Positions 17,549 through 27,315 of a DNA stretch of 64,000 nucleotides are shown here, one piece after another. Position numbers and translations under genes: made by a program. The stretch's first letter is position 1; every line of letters starts with the position of its first letter. The DNA is from Alphaproteobacteria bacterium LSUCC0396 (lineage in GTDB: Bacteria > Pseudomonadota > Alphaproteobacteria > Puniceispirillales > Puniceispirillaceae). The stretch lies in assembly GCA_041228345.1 (NCBI GenBank), contig CP166131.1:620001-684000 (forward strand), in the 5' to 3' direction. A model generated the notes under the pieces. It was not told where the DNA came from. It did not search any database and was given only the letters and a program-made list of their open reading frames with translations.

Positions 17549-18660
17549 GCGCGGCACGGATCTATCTCGCCGCCGGTGGCACCGGTGGTCACATATTCCC
17601 AGCGCTGGCGGTTGCCGAGGCATTGAATGCCAAGGGCCATGAAACCTGCCTGTTTACCGACAAGCGTGGCGCCAATCTCCTTGCAGGTATTGCCGATTTG
17701 CCGGTTCGCCTTTATGTGATCAGCGCCGCGTCACCGTTCCAATCAGGTTTGCTTCGCCGGATCATCGCAACTGGCAAATTAGGTTTGGGGGCATTGTCCA
17801 GCCTGTGGCATATCGGACTGCGCCGACCTGAGGTAATGATCGGGTTTGGCGGGTATCCATCATTTGCCCCAGTGCTGATTGCGCGGCTGCTTGGCGTGCC
17901 GGTAATGGTGCATGAACAAAATGCCTATCTTGGAAGAGCCAACCGGGTGATTGCCGCCCGCGCCCGCCTGTTGGCGCTAAGCTGGCCGCAAACCAAAAAC
18001 CTGCCAGATGGCGTGCAAACCCATATCACCGGGATGCCTGTCCGCACCGCGTTTTTTGCCAAGCGGCGGCCAAGCTGCACAGGTGATGACCGGGTGCTAA
18101 GCGTTCTTGGCGGCTCGCAAGGGGCCAGCATTCTTGGCACATTAGTGCCTGACGCCATCGCGATGATTGATCCGCCATTGCGCAACCAGATCAAAATCTA
18201 TCAACAGGCGCGTATCGAACAGGTTGAGGATTTGAAGGCGCGTTACACCAAACTGGGGGTCAGCGCGTCAATCAAGCCATTCTTCAGCAATATGCCCAAT
18301 TTACTAGCAAAGAGTGACCTCGTGATCAGCCGATCAGGTGCCTCGTCAATTGCCGAGCTGGCCGCAACCGGCCGTGCGTCACTGATGCTGCCACTGCCAA
18401 GCGCAATGGATGATCATCAACGCGCAAACGCCTTGCAAATGGAACAGGTCGGAGGCGGCTATTGCCTTGACGAAGCCACTGTCAGCTCGGCCTTTCTGGC
18501 AACCCGGATCATGCAGCTGTTCGAGGCGCCGGACGAGCTTGGCAAAATGGCCGCCAACGCCACCGTCCTTGCCAGCCCAAACGCCGCGACCGACATTGCC
18601 GCGCTCGCCGAAGGGCTGATCAGCAAACGCAACGCACCAAATCTAGGAGCAATCGCATGA
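17545..18660 (+). CDS. murG: Lipid II synthase MurG (UDP-GlcNAc transferase)
   Basis: The 371-residue peripheral membrane glycosyltransferase adds GlcNAc to lipid I on the cytoplasmic face. The glycine-rich opening [19 protein letters not shown], the acceptor-side block [12 protein letters not shown] with [12 protein letters not shown], and the donor-site [18 protein letters not shown] followed by [14 protein letters not shown] are typical. It begins with an ATGA overlap with ftsW and ends with the same overlap with murC, so translation is likely coupled on both sides. Confidence 0.97.
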   Translation: MSAARIYLAAGGTGGHIFPALAVAEALNAKGHETCLFTDKRGANLLAGIADLPVRLYVISAASPFQSGLLRRIIATGKLGLGALSSLWHIGLRRPEVMIGFGGYPSFAPVLIARLLGVPVMVHEQNAYLGRANRVIAARARLLALSWPQTKNLPDGVQTHITGMPVRTAFFAKRRPSCTGDDRVLSVLGGSQGASILGTLVPDAIAMIDPPLRNQIKIYQQARIEQVEDLKARYTKLGVSASIKPFFSNMPNLLAKSDLVISRSGASSIAELAATGRASLMLPLPSAMDDHQRANALQMEQVGGGYCLDEATVSSAFLATRIMQLFEAPDELGKMAANATVLASPNAATDIAALAEGLISKRNAPNLGAIA

Positions 18661-20078
18661 GTGAATTGCCACTATCTATCGGCACCATGCATTTCACCGG
18701 GATCGGCGGCATCGGTATGAGCGGCATTGCCGAAATTCTGTTCGAGCTTGGCTATGCGGTTCAAGGCAGCGATATGTCTGACAATGCCAATGTCAGACGG
18801 CTTCGGGCCAAAGGCATTCCAATTGTGACCGGCCAACGCGCCGAAAATGTCGAAAACGCGTCTTTGGTGGTAATCTCAACCGCAATCAAGCCAGATAATC
18901 CCGAGGTGGTTGCCGCACGCGCCAAATTCCTGCCCATCGTTCACCGTGCTGAAATGCTTGGCGAATTAATGCGGCTTCGCTGGTCAATTGCCGTTGCAGG
19001 CACCCATGGCAAAACAACGACAACCAGTCTTGTCGCCACTTTGCTAAACAGTGCCGACATCGACCCAACAGTGATAAATGGCGGCATCATCACCGGATGG
19101 GGCAGCAATGCACGCCTTGGAAAAGGCAGCTGGATGGTTGTCGAGGCAGATGAAAGCGACGGATCATTTGCCAAATTAAAGCCAACCGTTGCTGTGGTCA
19201 CAAACATTGATCCAGAACATCTCGACCATCACGGCAGCTTTGAGGCACTTGAGACCGCGTTTTTGAATTTTGTTGCGTCGATCCCGTTTTACGGTTTTGC
19301 CACGCTATGTATTGATCATCCATCGGTGCAGCGGCTTATGGCAGGCATTAAGGATCGCCGCATCATCACCTACGGCATGAGTGCAAATGCCGATGTTCGG
19401 GCGATCAATTTGCGGGCTGATGCTGGCGCGATGCTGTTTGATGTCCAGCTGTCAGACCGGATTAATGGTGATAGCGCCGCATTGCAGAATGTGCGGTTCC
19501 CGATGCTTGGCGATCACAATGTGCAGAACTGCCTCGCCGCGATCGGGGTGGTGTTGGAAATGAATATTGATGCGCCGCGTATCCGTGACGCGCTGGCCGC
19601 ATTTGGCGGGGTAGGTCGGCGGTTTGAAACAATAGGGATCAGCAACGGCGTGACCATCATTGATGATTACGGTCATCATCCGGTGGAAATCAAGGCCGCC
19701 CTTAAGGCTGGCCGGATGCTATCTGGCAATAACAAACTGATTGCCGTCGTCCAGCCGCATCGCTATAGCCGCCTCGCCGATCTATTTACCGATTTCTGCA
19801 GCTGTTTTAACGATGCTGATGAAGTGCTCGTTGCCGATATTTACGCCGCTGGTGAAGCCCCGATTGATGGCGCTGACAAAACTGCATTAGTCGCCGGATT
19901 ACGCGATTACGGGCATAAGGCGGCGGCTGGCCTTGAGGGGCCAGACAAGCTAGCCATCGAGATTGCGGCAAGAACCAAGGCTGGCGACGTTGTCATGTGT
20001 CTTGGTGCCGGTGATATCACCGCATGGGCAGCCGCCCTTCCAAAAGAGCTGGACAGGTTGGCAGGAGGGCAAGCATGA
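18657..20078 (+). CDS. murC: UDP-MurNAc:L-alanine ligase MurC
   Basis: The 473-residue enzyme catalyses the first amino-acid addition to UDP-MurNAc. The N-terminal [18 protein letters not shown], the ATP loop [16 protein letters not shown], the metal-binding [11 protein letters not shown], the [14 protein letters not shown] block and the C-terminal [14 protein letters not shown] all match the family. It is ATGA-coupled to murG upstream and to murB downstream. Confidence 0.98.
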   Translation: MSELPLSIGTMHFTGIGGIGMSGIAEILFELGYAVQGSDMSDNANVRRLRAKGIPIVTGQRAENVENASLVVISTAIKPDNPEVVAARAKFLPIVHRAEMLGELMRLRWSIAVAGTHGKTTTTSLVATLLNSADIDPTVINGGIITGWGSNARLGKGSWMVVEADESDGSFAKLKPTVAVVTNIDPEHLDHHGSFEALETAFLNFVASIPFYGFATLCIDHPSVQRLMAGIKDRRIITYGMSANADVRAINLRADAGAMLFDVQLSDRINGDSAALQNVRFPMLGDHNVQNCLAAIGVVLEMNIDAPRIRDALAAFGGVGRRFETIGISNGVTIIDDYGHHPVEIKAALKAGRMLSGNNKLIAVVQPHRYSRLADLFTDFCSCFNDADEVLVADIYAAGEAPIDGADKTALVAGLRDYGHKAAAGLEGPDKLAIEIAARTKAGDVVMCLGAGDITAWAAALPKELDRLAGGQA

Positions 20079-20992
20079 CCTCGATACATGACCGGCTTCC
20101 TGATGTGCGGGGCAGCTATACAGCAAATGATCCAATGGCACGCCATACATGGTTTGGTGTCGGCGGGCCGGCAGAAGTTTTATTCAGCCCGCTGGATACC
20201 GCTGATCTGGCAGAATTTCTGGCGGCTTGTCCACGAGACATTCCGCTATTTGCGGTTGGTGCTGGCTCAAACCTGCTGGTTCGTGATGGCGGGGTAAGCG
20301 GTGTTGTGATCAAGCTTGGCACCCATATGAAAGCAATCCGGCATGACGGTACCCGCATCATTGCCGAGACCGGTGCCAGCGATGCCGATGTGGCGCGCTA
20401 TGCACAAAAGGCTGGCATTGGCGGGCTGGAATTTCTGATCGGTATTCCGGGCACAATCGGCGGCGGCTTGCGGATGAATGCCGGTGCCTATGGCAGCGAA
20501 TTTAAGGATGTAACGATCGTGGCGCATGGGCTTGATCGAAGCGGCAAGCCGGTCAGCGCAACACCAGCGGCGATGGGCATGGCCTATCGACATAGCGAGG
20601 CTCCGGCAGACTGGATTTTCACCGCCGCCGAATTGCAAGGCCAAAAGGATGATCCGGCAGCGATCAAGGCGCGGATGAAAGAAATTATTGCCAGCCGCGG
20701 CGACGCCCAGCCGCGCGGCGTTCGCACCGGGGGCAGCACCTTTGCCAACCCGGATGGCGGCAAGGCGTGGCAAGAAATCGACAAGGCCGGTTGTCGCGGT
20801 CTTTCAATCGGCGGGGCACAAGTCTCAGAAAAACATTGTAATTTTCTGATCAACACCGGCACCGCAACCGCCGAGGACATTGAAACGCTGGGTGAAACTG
20901 TTCGTGACCGTGTTTTGGCCGGTGGCGGGCCACCACTTAGATGGGAAATCCGCCGTGTTGGGCGCAACCAGAACGAAGGGGCACCGGAATGA
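20075..20992 (+). CDS. murB: UDP-N-acetylenolpyruvoylglucosamine reductase MurB
   Basis: The 305-residue FAD enzyme reduces the enolpyruvyl product of MurA to UDP-MurNAc, using NADPH. The block [20 protein letters not shown], the FAD loop [38 protein letters not shown] and the late [20 protein letters not shown] with [14 protein letters not shown] identify a type I MurB. The ATG at 20075 overlaps the murC stop, and GGAGG precedes it. MurA, which makes its substrate, is not in this window. Confidence 0.97.
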   Translation: MTSIHDRLPDVRGSYTANDPMARHTWFGVGGPAEVLFSPLDTADLAEFLAACPRDIPLFAVGAGSNLLVRDGGVSGVVIKLGTHMKAIRHDGTRIIAETGASDADVARYAQKAGIGGLEFLIGIPGTIGGGLRMNAGAYGSEFKDVTIVAHGLDRSGKPVSATPAAMGMAYRHSEAPADWIFTAAELQGQKDDPAAIKARMKEIIASRGDAQPRGVRTGGSTFANPDGGKAWQEIDKAGCRGLSIGGAQVSEKHCNFLINTGTATAEDIETLGETVRDRVLAGGGPPLRWEIRRVGRNQNEGAPE

Positions 20993-21900
20993 CCGATAAC
21001 CGTGATCGCGTCGCCGTGTTAATGGGCGGCTGGACATCCGAGGCAGCGGTTAGCCGTGTATCTGCGAGCTTTTGTGCGCAGGCCGCGCGCAACGCCGGTT
21101 GGGATGCGATCGAGGTCGAGGTTGACCGCGACATTGCGCAGAAATTGAAAGAGATCAATCCCGGCCGTGTATTCAATGCGCTGCATGGTCAAATCGGTGA
21201 AGATGGTAATATTCAAGGTCTGCTGAATATTATGAATATTCCCTATACCCATAGCGGGCTGACGGCATCGGCGATCGCCATGGATAAGCTATTGGCAAAA
21301 ACCCTGCTTGCCGGAACCGGGATCATGGTGCCGCCTACCTTGCCACTCGTCGAAGATAGTCATGTCTATCCCCAAGACAGCACTGGTGCGCATGTGATTA
21401 AGCCGCGCAATGACGGGTCCAGCTTTGGCGTGGTGATTGTACCTGACGATCAAACCCGTCCGCCGGCGCGCAGCATTTGGCCTGCCGATGCACAACTGAT
21501 CTGCGAGCCCTATATCCCTGGCCGTGAATTGACCGTTGCCGTTCTTGATGGGACTGCACTTTGTGTCACTGAAATCACGTCTACGCGCGAATTTTACGAT
21601 TTTGACGCCAAATATGCGGTTGGCGGATCGAACCATATCCTGCCTGCCGATATTCCCGAAGCGGTCAATCTTAAAGCCTGCCTGTGGGCCGAACACGCCT
21701 ATCGCCAGCTCGGTTGTCGCGGCATCATCCGCGCCGATTATCGCTGGGACGATAAAAATGATGCGCTGTTCATGCTTGAAGTGAACACCCAGCCGGGCAT
21801 GACCGCAACATCACTTGTGCCGGAACAGGCTCGTTTTGTCGGCATGTCAGGCGAAGAACTGGTCAACCACCTATTGGAGATTGCACAATGCGACGACTAA
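20989..21900 (+). CDS. ddl: D-alanine:D-alanine ligase
   Basis: The 303-residue ATP-grasp enzyme joins two D-alanines for use by MurF. The N-terminal VAVLMGGWTSEAAVSRVSA, FNALHGQIGEDGNIQGLL and YTHSGLTASAIAMDKLLAK blocks, and the C-terminal RADYRWD with MLEVNTQPGMTATSLVPEQA, are all present. The usual substrate-binding triad Glu-Ser-Ser region can be followed. Its start overlaps the murB stop as ATGA, and its end overlaps ftsQ by 13 bases. It resembles DdlB, the copy normally found in this cluster. Confidence 0.96.
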   Translation: MTDNRDRVAVLMGGWTSEAAVSRVSASFCAQAARNAGWDAIEVEVDRDIAQKLKEINPGRVFNALHGQIGEDGNIQGLLNIMNIPYTHSGLTASAIAMDKLLAKTLLAGTGIMVPPTLPLVEDSHVYPQDSTGAHVIKPRNDGSSFGVVIVPDDQTRPPARSIWPADAQLICEPYIPGRELTVAVLDGTALCVTEITSTREFYDFDAKYAVGGSNHILPADIPEAVNLKACLWAEHAYRQLGCRGIIRADYRWDDKNDALFMLEVNTQPGMTATSLVPEQARFVGMSGEELVNHLLEIAQCDD

Positions 21901-22709
21901 TCGGATGGATTAAACCGCAACAGCAGACGCCGCCGCGCAGCCCAGAAACACGGCTGGACCTGTGGAAGAAGGTTAAAATCGGCTTTTGGTCACTTGTGAT
22001 GATTGCGGCTACCAGCACAATCGGCGTTGCAATGATGGACCGCAGCAAGCTGGGCGATGATTTCTTGGCAATAAGCGCAAATGCTGGTCTGGTGCTTGAT
22101 GATATTCAGGTTCAAGGACGCGCCCATACGCCGCAAGCCAGTCTATTGGCTGCCTTGAATCTGCAAATCGGCACGCCCATTCTTGGCATTGATTTACGCC
22201 AGCTTCACAGCAACATCAGCAAGATTGGCTGGATTGAGGATGTGATTGTCGAGCGCCGCCTGCCAAGCACCATCTATCTCACCCTTCGTGAGCGTGTGCC
22301 GATTGCCCTGTTACAAAATAATGACCAGCATAAATTGATCGACCGCAGCGGCGCGATTATCGACGGAGCGGACCCCAGCCATTTCACCCATCTTACGGTT
22401 GTTGCCGGTGAAAATGCAGCGCCTCATGCGGCCGCTATTCTGGCGATTTTAAAAACCGAGCCTGAATTATTCAGCGAGGTTTGGGCGGTCAGCTATCGCT
22501 CGCAGCGGCGCTGGGACGTGCATCTGAAAAACGGCATGGAAATCCGCCTGCCAGAAACTGATCCGGTCACAGCATGGTCTCGGCTCGCGGTGATTGATCG
22601 TAAAAAAGCCATTACCAATCGCGACCTCGCAGTCATCGATTTGCGCGTGCCGCAACAATTGATCGTCGAGCCAAACATTCCGGTAAGAGGGAAAGGAAAC
22701 CGCACATGA
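21888..22709 (+). CDS. ftsQ: Cell division protein FtsQ
   Basis: The 273-residue bitopic membrane protein has a basic cytoplasmic N-terminus and a membrane segment at about 32-50 (FWSLVMIAATSTIGVAMM). A periplasmic POTRA domain follows (VLDDIQVQGRAHTPQASLLA, then IGWIEDVIVERRLPSTIYL), then the beta domain that contacts FtsB and FtsL (RWDVHLKNGMEIRLPE). The gene is the normal last step before ftsA, to which it is ATGA-coupled. Confidence 0.95.
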   Translation: MRRLIGWIKPQQQTPPRSPETRLDLWKKVKIGFWSLVMIAATSTIGVAMMDRSKLGDDFLAISANAGLVLDDIQVQGRAHTPQASLLAALNLQIGTPILGIDLRQLHSNISKIGWIEDVIVERRLPSTIYLTLRERVPIALLQNNDQHKLIDRSGAIIDGADPSHFTHLTVVAGENAAPHAAAILAILKTEPELFSEVWAVSYRSQRRWDVHLKNGMEIRLPETDPVTAWSRLAVIDRKKAITNRDLAVIDLRVPQQLIVEPNIPVRGKGNRT

Positions 22710-24001
22710 TCCTTGGAAAGACAAAAGCCATTACGCGGCGCCCCTTTGCCGTGCTTGATATCGGATCATCAAAAATCTGCTGCATGATTGGTGAGTCTGA
22801 TGGTTCGGGCGGTGTTCGGCTATTAGGGCACGGCACGCACGCATCGGCGGGGATCCGCGGCGGGGAAGTTAGTGACCTTGAAGCGCTGAGTACGGTGATT
22901 GGCAAAACCGTGCAGGCGGCCGAGCGTGATGCCGGCATCTCGGTTACATCAGTAACAATTGTTGCCCCCGGCGGTACCCCGATTTCCAGCATTTGTACAA
23001 AATCAGTTCGGCTTAGTGATGCGGTGGTTCGCCGCCGCGATATCGACCGTCTCATGGCGCGCAGTGACAACGGCAATTTTCCAGAAAACTATCAGCCAAT
23101 GCATTTGCAAACCCTGCAATATGGGCTGGATGATGTCCGCGGGATTGCCGACCCACGCGGAATGCGCGGCACAAATCTGTCAGTGGATTACACACTGGTA
23201 TGTGGTCTGCGCACCTCGCTGGCAAATCTGCGTGAGGCGTTGGCGTTAAATCATCTCGAAACCGACCGGTTTCTACATTCGGCCTATGCCAGCGGGCTTG
23301 CCTGTCTTAGTGCCGAGGAACGTGATCTTGGCAGCGTGATCGTTGATATGGGCGGCGGCACGACATCAATTGCCATCTTCATGGAAGGCAAGCTGGTCTA
23401 TGTCGACACAATCAAGATTGGCGGCAACCGCGTCACCACCGATATTGCCCGCGTGCTTTCAACACCAATTGCCGAGGCCGAGCGACTAAAGGCGATTGAC
23501 GGATCGGTTATGCCAACCGACATTACCGGCGTTGCGCCAGACCAGCTTCGAGAAGTGGTGCGCCTTGGCCGCAGTGACAATATCACCATCCCAACACTTG
23601 GCACTGCCGAGGTGGCGGGCCAGACCATTGAGCGTAATTTGCTCAGTGCCATCATCCGTCCCCGCGTTGAGGAAATTCTCGAACTGCTGCACACCCGTAT
23701 GGAGCGTGCGCGGATGGAACATACCGCCGGAAGCCGCTATGTGCTGACCGGCGGTGCCAGCCAATTAACCGGCCTTGCTGATCTGTTTGCAAAGCAAGCA
23801 AAGAAATCGGTTGGAATTGGCAAACCTATTGGCATTGCCGGCCTTGATGAGGACAGCAGTGGCCCCGGATTTGCCGCCAGCACTGGCGCGCTGATCCATG
23901 TAAGCCGGATCGAAGAAAATGACCCAACAGACCGGCAAACCCGCACCCTACCACACGGACCGTTTGAGCGTATCGGTGCGTGGCTTCGTGACAATCTTTA
24001 G
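22706..24001 (+). CDS. ftsA: Cell division protein FtsA
   Basis: This 431-residue actin-like ATPase tethers FtsZ to the membrane. The phosphate-1 block FAVLDIGSSKICCMIGE, the 1C-domain region HLQTLQYGLDDVRGIADPRG, the phosphate-2 loop VIVDMGGGTTSIAIFMEGKL and the late YVLTGGASQLTGLADLF fit the family. The C-terminus (FERIGAWLRDNL) is the amphipathic membrane-targeting helix. The stop TAG at 23999-24001 is followed immediately by a good AAGGAG site that leads into a small reading frame rather than directly into ftsZ. Confidence 0.97.
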   Translation: MILGKTKAITRRPFAVLDIGSSKICCMIGESDGSGGVRLLGHGTHASAGIRGGEVSDLEALSTVIGKTVQAAERDAGISVTSVTIVAPGGTPISSICTKSVRLSDAVVRRRDIDRLMARSDNGNFPENYQPMHLQTLQYGLDDVRGIADPRGMRGTNLSVDYTLVCGLRTSLANLREALALNHLETDRFLHSAYASGLACLSAEERDLGSVIVDMGGGTTSIAIFMEGKLVYVDTIKIGGNRVTTDIARVLSTPIAEAERLKAIDGSVMPTDITGVAPDQLREVVRLGRSDNITIPTLGTAEVAGQTIERNLLSAIIRPRVEEILELLHTRMERARMEHTAGSRYVLTGGASQLTGLADLFAKQAKKSVGIGKPIGIAGLDEDSSGPGFAASTGALIHVSRIEENDPTDRQTRTLPHGPFERIGAWLRDNL

Positions 24002-24013
24002 CCAAGGAGATCA

Positions 24014-24187
24014 ATGATGGCCACATGTTCAAACCCTGTTTTTAGCTGGCAACGACCCCAGCGAACCATGCAGCAAACCATCGGAAACCGGCAGATATAC
24101 CCTGCCGGAACCACCCGCCTAGCACGCCATAACCCACTCTACTCAACCAAGAACAGTCAAATTTACAATGAAGGGAATCAGTCATGA
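24014..24187 (+). CDS. Candidate small protein between ftsA and ftsZ (57 residues)
   Basis: An open frame runs from ATG-ATG at 24014/24017 to TGA at 24185-24187. AAGGAG at 24004-24009 lies seven bases before the second ATG, and the stop overlaps the ftsZ ATG as ATGA, as do many gene pairs in this operon. The peptide begins [19 protein letters not shown] and is polar and basic, with no membrane segment and no family I recognise. It fills the whole gap between ftsA and ftsZ. It may be a real small gene, a leader that couples ftsZ translation to ftsA, or a chance frame; the odds of chance are not negligible over 57 codons. Confidence 0.4.
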   Translation: MMATCSNPVFSWQRPQRTMQQTIGNRQIYPAGTTRLARHNPLYSTKNSQIYNEGNQS

Positions 24188-25968
24188 CAATCAACCTCAC
24201 CGTTCCTCAAACAATGCAAGAGCTTCGTCCACGGATTACCGTTGTTGGTGTTGGTGGCGCTGGCTGTAATGCCGTCAACAACATGATCAATGCCAATCTT
24301 GAAGGCGTTGATTTTCTGGTTGCCAATACTGACGGGCAGGCACTTGCCCATTCACTATCAAGCCGGAAAATTCAGCTTGGTAGTGCGATCACCCAAGGCC
24401 TTGGCGCCGGTTCAAAGCCTGAAATTGGCCGTGCCGCAGCCGAAGAAAGCCTGCAGGATGTGATGGCTGAACTGGCTGATTGCAACATGGTCTTTATCAC
24501 TGCTGGCATGGGCGGTGGAACAGGCACAGGCGCAGCGCCGGTAATTGCACGAGCCGCACGCGAACGCGGCATCCTGACGGTTGGCGTTATCACCAAACCG
24601 TTTGAATTTGAAGGCCAGCGTCGGATGAAGCAAGCCGAAGACGGTATCGAAGAGTTACAAGCCTATGTTGATACGCTGATCGTTATCCCAAACCAGAACC
24701 TGTTCCGGTTGGCAAATGAGCGGACAACTTTTGCCGATGCATTCCATATGGCAGATGCGGTTCTGCATCAGGGCGTTTGTGGCGTTACTGACCTGATGAT
24801 CAAGCCCGGTCAGATCAATCTTGATTTTGCCGATATCCGTGCCGTTATGGGCGAGATGGGTAAAGCCATGATGGGCACCGGCGAAGCATCTGGCGAAGCC
24901 CGCGCAACACAGGCCGCCGAAGCCGCAATTAACAACCCGCTGTTGGACGACACCACAATGAAGGGCGCCAATGCAGTTCTGATCAATATCACCGGCGGCC
25001 TTGATATGACCCTGTTTGAAGTTGATGAAGCGGCCAACCGGATCCGCAAAGAAGTTGATCCGGACGCGACTATCATCTTTGGTTCAGCGTTTGACGATAA
25101 GCTAGAAGGCGTCATGCGCGTCTCGGTTGTCGCAACCGGCATCAGTGGTGCCAGCCAGAGCCTGCACCGGCCAAATGTCATGCCGCAACGAACCGAGGCT
25201 GTGGCAGCCCGGCAAAGCACCGCGATGCCAAGCAGTTCTATGACAAGCAGTTCTATAACAAGCACAATTGTGCCAAATCCGATCAGCAGCCTTTCAGCCC
25301 TTACCCCTGAAGTTGCGGTTGATGCGATTGGTGCCACATCATCACCGATGGCCGATGCGCCGACTGATTTGCTTGACGATCAGCTGAGCAATGAGCTTGC
25401 TAGCGAGGCAATCGACGAAATCATCAGCACCGATGCCGGCCATGAGCAGCAGATGGACATCACTGACGCCATTGGCACCGCCCAAGATGCACATCCGCGT
25501 GACGCGGCGGTTCCAGCCGAGCCAAATGAGGCAAATGCAACCAGCGAAAATGACGCGATGGCACCGTCGATGGGGGACACGCCAGCCATGCCGTTAACCA
25601 CATCAGATGAAACAACAGCCCCACCACGGGCACGGTTCATCCCAGCAGCGGCAATCGCAATGCCGGATGAAGACAGCGTTGCTGAAGCGGTTGAAACACC
25701 GGTTGCGCGCTCGGCAAGCCTGATCAACAAAATCTCTGGATTATGGTCAAGCAAGCCGGTCAGCAAACCTGCCGAAGCAGTGCAGAAAACCCAGTCTGAG
25801 CCTTCGTTAGAGACGAGTGCGCCCAAGAGTGAAGTCGCGGTTTCAATCCTCGATTTATCACGCGCAGACGCGGTCAATAAGGCCGTTGCAACGGCCGCGC
25901 CAGCAGCGCCAAACGCCGATGAGGACGACCTAGATATTCCGGCATTTTTGCGCCGGCAAGCCAACTAG
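24184..25968 (+). CDS. ftsZ: Cell division GTPase FtsZ
   Basis: This is the tubulin homologue that forms the division ring. The GTPase core covers about residues 1-320: [17 protein letters not shown], the tubulin signature [18 protein letters not shown], and the T7 loop [14 protein letters not shown]. At 594 residues it is far longer than E. coli FtsZ (383), because a linker of some 250 residues rich in Ala, Ser, Thr, Met and acidic residues separates the core from the C-terminal peptide [13 protein letters not shown], which binds FtsA. Long linkers are known in alphaproteobacterial FtsZ. The linker holds a 15-bp tandem duplication. A strong terminator follows. Confidence 0.98.
   Translation: MTINLTVPQTMQELRPRITVVGVGGAGCNAVNNMINANLEGVDFLVANTDGQALAHSLSSRKIQLGSAITQGLGAGSKPEIGRAAAEESLQDVMAELADCNMVFITAGMGGGTGTGAAPVIARAARERGILTVGVITKPFEFEGQRRMKQAEDGIEELQAYVDTLIVIPNQNLFRLANERTTFADAFHMADAVLHQGVCGVTDLMIKPGQINLDFADIRAVMGEMGKAMMGTGEASGEARATQAAEAAINNPLLDDTTMKGANAVLINITGGLDMTLFEVDEAANRIRKEVDPDATIIFGSAFDDKLEGVMRVSVVATGISGASQSLHRPNVMPQRTEAVAARQSTAMPSSSMTSSSITSTIVPNPISSLSALTPEVAVDAIGATSSPMADAPTDLLDDQLSNELASEAIDEIISTDAGHEQQMDITDAIGTAQDAHPRDAAVPAEPNEANATSENDAMAPSMGDTPAMPLTTSDETTAPPRARFIPAAAIAMPDEDSVAEAVETPVARSASLINKISGLWSSKPVSKPAEAVQKTQSEPSLETSAPKSEVAVSILDLSRADAVNKAVATAAPAAPNADEDDLDIPAFLRRQAN
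25231..25260. repeat. 15-bp tandem duplication in the ftsZ linker
   Basis: AGCAGTTCTATGACA (25231-25245) is followed directly by AGCAGTTCTATAACA (25246-25260), 14 of 15 bases identical. It is in frame and gives the peptide [10 protein letters not shown] in the disordered linker of FtsZ. Confidence 0.9.
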
Positions 25969-25974
25969 AAACAC

Positions 25975-26000
25975 AGCAATGGCGCGGCAGTGCCATTGCT
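25975..26000. repeat. Perfect 9-bp inverted repeat just after ftsZ
   Basis: AGCAATGGC (25975-25983) and GCCATTGCT (25992-26000) can form a hairpin with an eight-base loop, seven bases after the ftsZ stop. It lacks a T run. It may protect the 3' end of the mRNA upstream of the true terminator. Confidence 0.7.
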
Positions 26001-26030
26001 ACAAACTGTTACCAAATGTGATTTGGATTG

Positions 26031-26068
26031 ACCTGAGGAAAAGAGTAATCTTTCCTCAGGTTTTATTT
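26031..26068 (+). terminator. Rho-independent terminator of the division and cell-wall operon
   Basis: ACCTGAGGAAA (26031-26041) and TTTCCTCAGGT (26051-26061) form a perfect 11-bp stem with a nine-base loop, followed by TTTATTT. It separates ftsZ from lpxC, so lpxC should have its own promoter or depend on read-through. Confidence 0.9.
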
Positions 26069-26169
26069 AGCCAGCCATCCGTGGCGTGGCTGATCGTCAC
26101 AAAGCACAAATCTAGTACATGGGAACCGCCCCTGACGCTAGCCAGAAACGAAAGAATGATCGCAGTTCA

Positions 26170-27132
26170 ATGCCTGATACACTCACCTATAACGGGTTTG
26201 TTGACCAGCCGTTTCAAACAACGGTTCGCGAGGTCGCACAGCTAGAAGGTATTGGCCTGCATTCAGGGCGCTTTGTGCGTTTATCTATCTGCCCTGCTCC
26301 GGCGAATAGCGGGATTAAATTCCGCCGTATTGACGTTGACGGGCAATTGCAAACAGTCATCGCTCATGCCAGTTATGCCGAACAGGCGCGGCTCTGCACC
26401 CGCATCGTGAATAGCGAAGGCATCACGCTGGAAACAATCGAGCATCTGATGGCCGCATTCGCCGGTGTCGGACTGGACAATGCCACGATCGAGATTGACG
26501 CATCCGAAGCGCCTATTCTTGACGGAAGCAGCCAGCCAGTTCTAGAAGCGTTGAACAATGTTGGAATCGAGCTGCTGCCAGCGCGGCGCAAATACATGAT
26601 CGTCACAAAGCCTGTTGAGGCACAGCTTGACTGCGGCGCATGGGCGCGGCTTGAGCCGGCTGAACAGTTACAGATCGACGTCAAAATCGAATTTGATGAT
26701 CGGGCGATTGGTCACCAAAGTTTTATTTACACCCATCATGATGGTAGTTTTGCCACCGAATTGGCCGCGGCCCGCACCTTCTGCCAGCTTCGCGATGTCG
26801 AATTGATGCAAAATGCCGGGCGCGCGCTTGGTGGATCATTGAATAATGCTGTGGTTGTTGATGATGGCGAAATCCTGAACGAAGGCGGGTTGCGTATTGA
26901 GCGTGAATTTGCACGCCATAAGGCATTGGATTGCCTTGGTGACCTGTTCCTTGTTGGTATGCCGATCAAGGTCAAGATGACGGCGCTTCGCCCCGGTCAT
27001 GCGCTTAGCACCAAACTAGTGCACGCATTACTGAATGACCCGACTGCCTATAAAGTCATTGAGGCCGGATCCGAGCATAGCCGGTCTGATAGCTTTGCAA
27101 TGCCGGAATATGCTGCCGCAGCGATGGCATAA
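26170..27132 (+). CDS. lpxC: UDP-3-O-acyl-N-acetylglucosamine deacetylase LpxC
   Basis: This zinc enzyme carries out the committed step of lipid A synthesis. The opening block LEGIGLHSGRFVRL, the zinc-binding ETIEHLMAAFAGVGLDN, EAPILDGSSQPVLEAL, and the second metal site RHKALDCLGDLFLVG with GHALSTKLVHALL are all present. I choose the ATG at 26170 (320 residues), which leaves a short lead before the homology. An in-frame ATG at 26119 would add 17 residues, and neither has a clear ribosome-binding site. It follows the ftsZ terminator, and I could not identify a convincing promoter in the 100 bases between. Confidence 0.95.
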   Translation: MPDTLTYNGFVDQPFQTTVREVAQLEGIGLHSGRFVRLSICPAPANSGIKFRRIDVDGQLQTVIAHASYAEQARLCTRIVNSEGITLETIEHLMAAFAGVGLDNATIEIDASEAPILDGSSQPVLEALNNVGIELLPARRKYMIVTKPVEAQLDCGAWARLEPAEQLQIDVKIEFDDRAIGHQSFIYTHHDGSFATELAAARTFCQLRDVELMQNAGRALGGSLNNAVVVDDGEILNEGGLRIEREFARHKALDCLGDLFLVGMPIKVKMTALRPGHALSTKLVHALLNDPTAYKVIEAGSEHSRSDSFAMPEYAAAAMA

Positions 27133-27267
27133 CCTGCCAGCCAGTGCCTATCCACCCCGCGATTTAACAATAAAACAGCCCAAGAACTGATCAAAAGCGG
27201 ATGAATTTGCATCCATGCGCATCGCGCTCTTTTCAGTAAGGTTTTATCCAGCTATTGTTAGCGCATC

Positions 27268-27283
27268 GGAACCAGTCTGTTCC
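27268..27283. promoter_or_regulatory. Short inverted repeat between lpxC and bamD
   Basis: GGAAC (27268-27272) and GTTCC (27279-27283) flank six bases and are followed by CTTTTGTTT. It could be a weak terminator after lpxC or an operator for bamD. It does not match the direct-repeat LexA box (GTTC-N7-GTTC) of alphaproteobacteria. Confidence 0.3.
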
Positions 27284-27315
27284 CTTTTGTTTATCAGCCG
27301 TCAGCGGAGCCGGAT

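Noticed and set aside
27268-27283. GGAAC-N6-GTTCC as a LexA site controlling bamD-recN
   Set aside because: Alphaproteobacterial LexA boxes are direct repeats GTTC-N7-GTTC; this is an inverted repeat with a different spacing.
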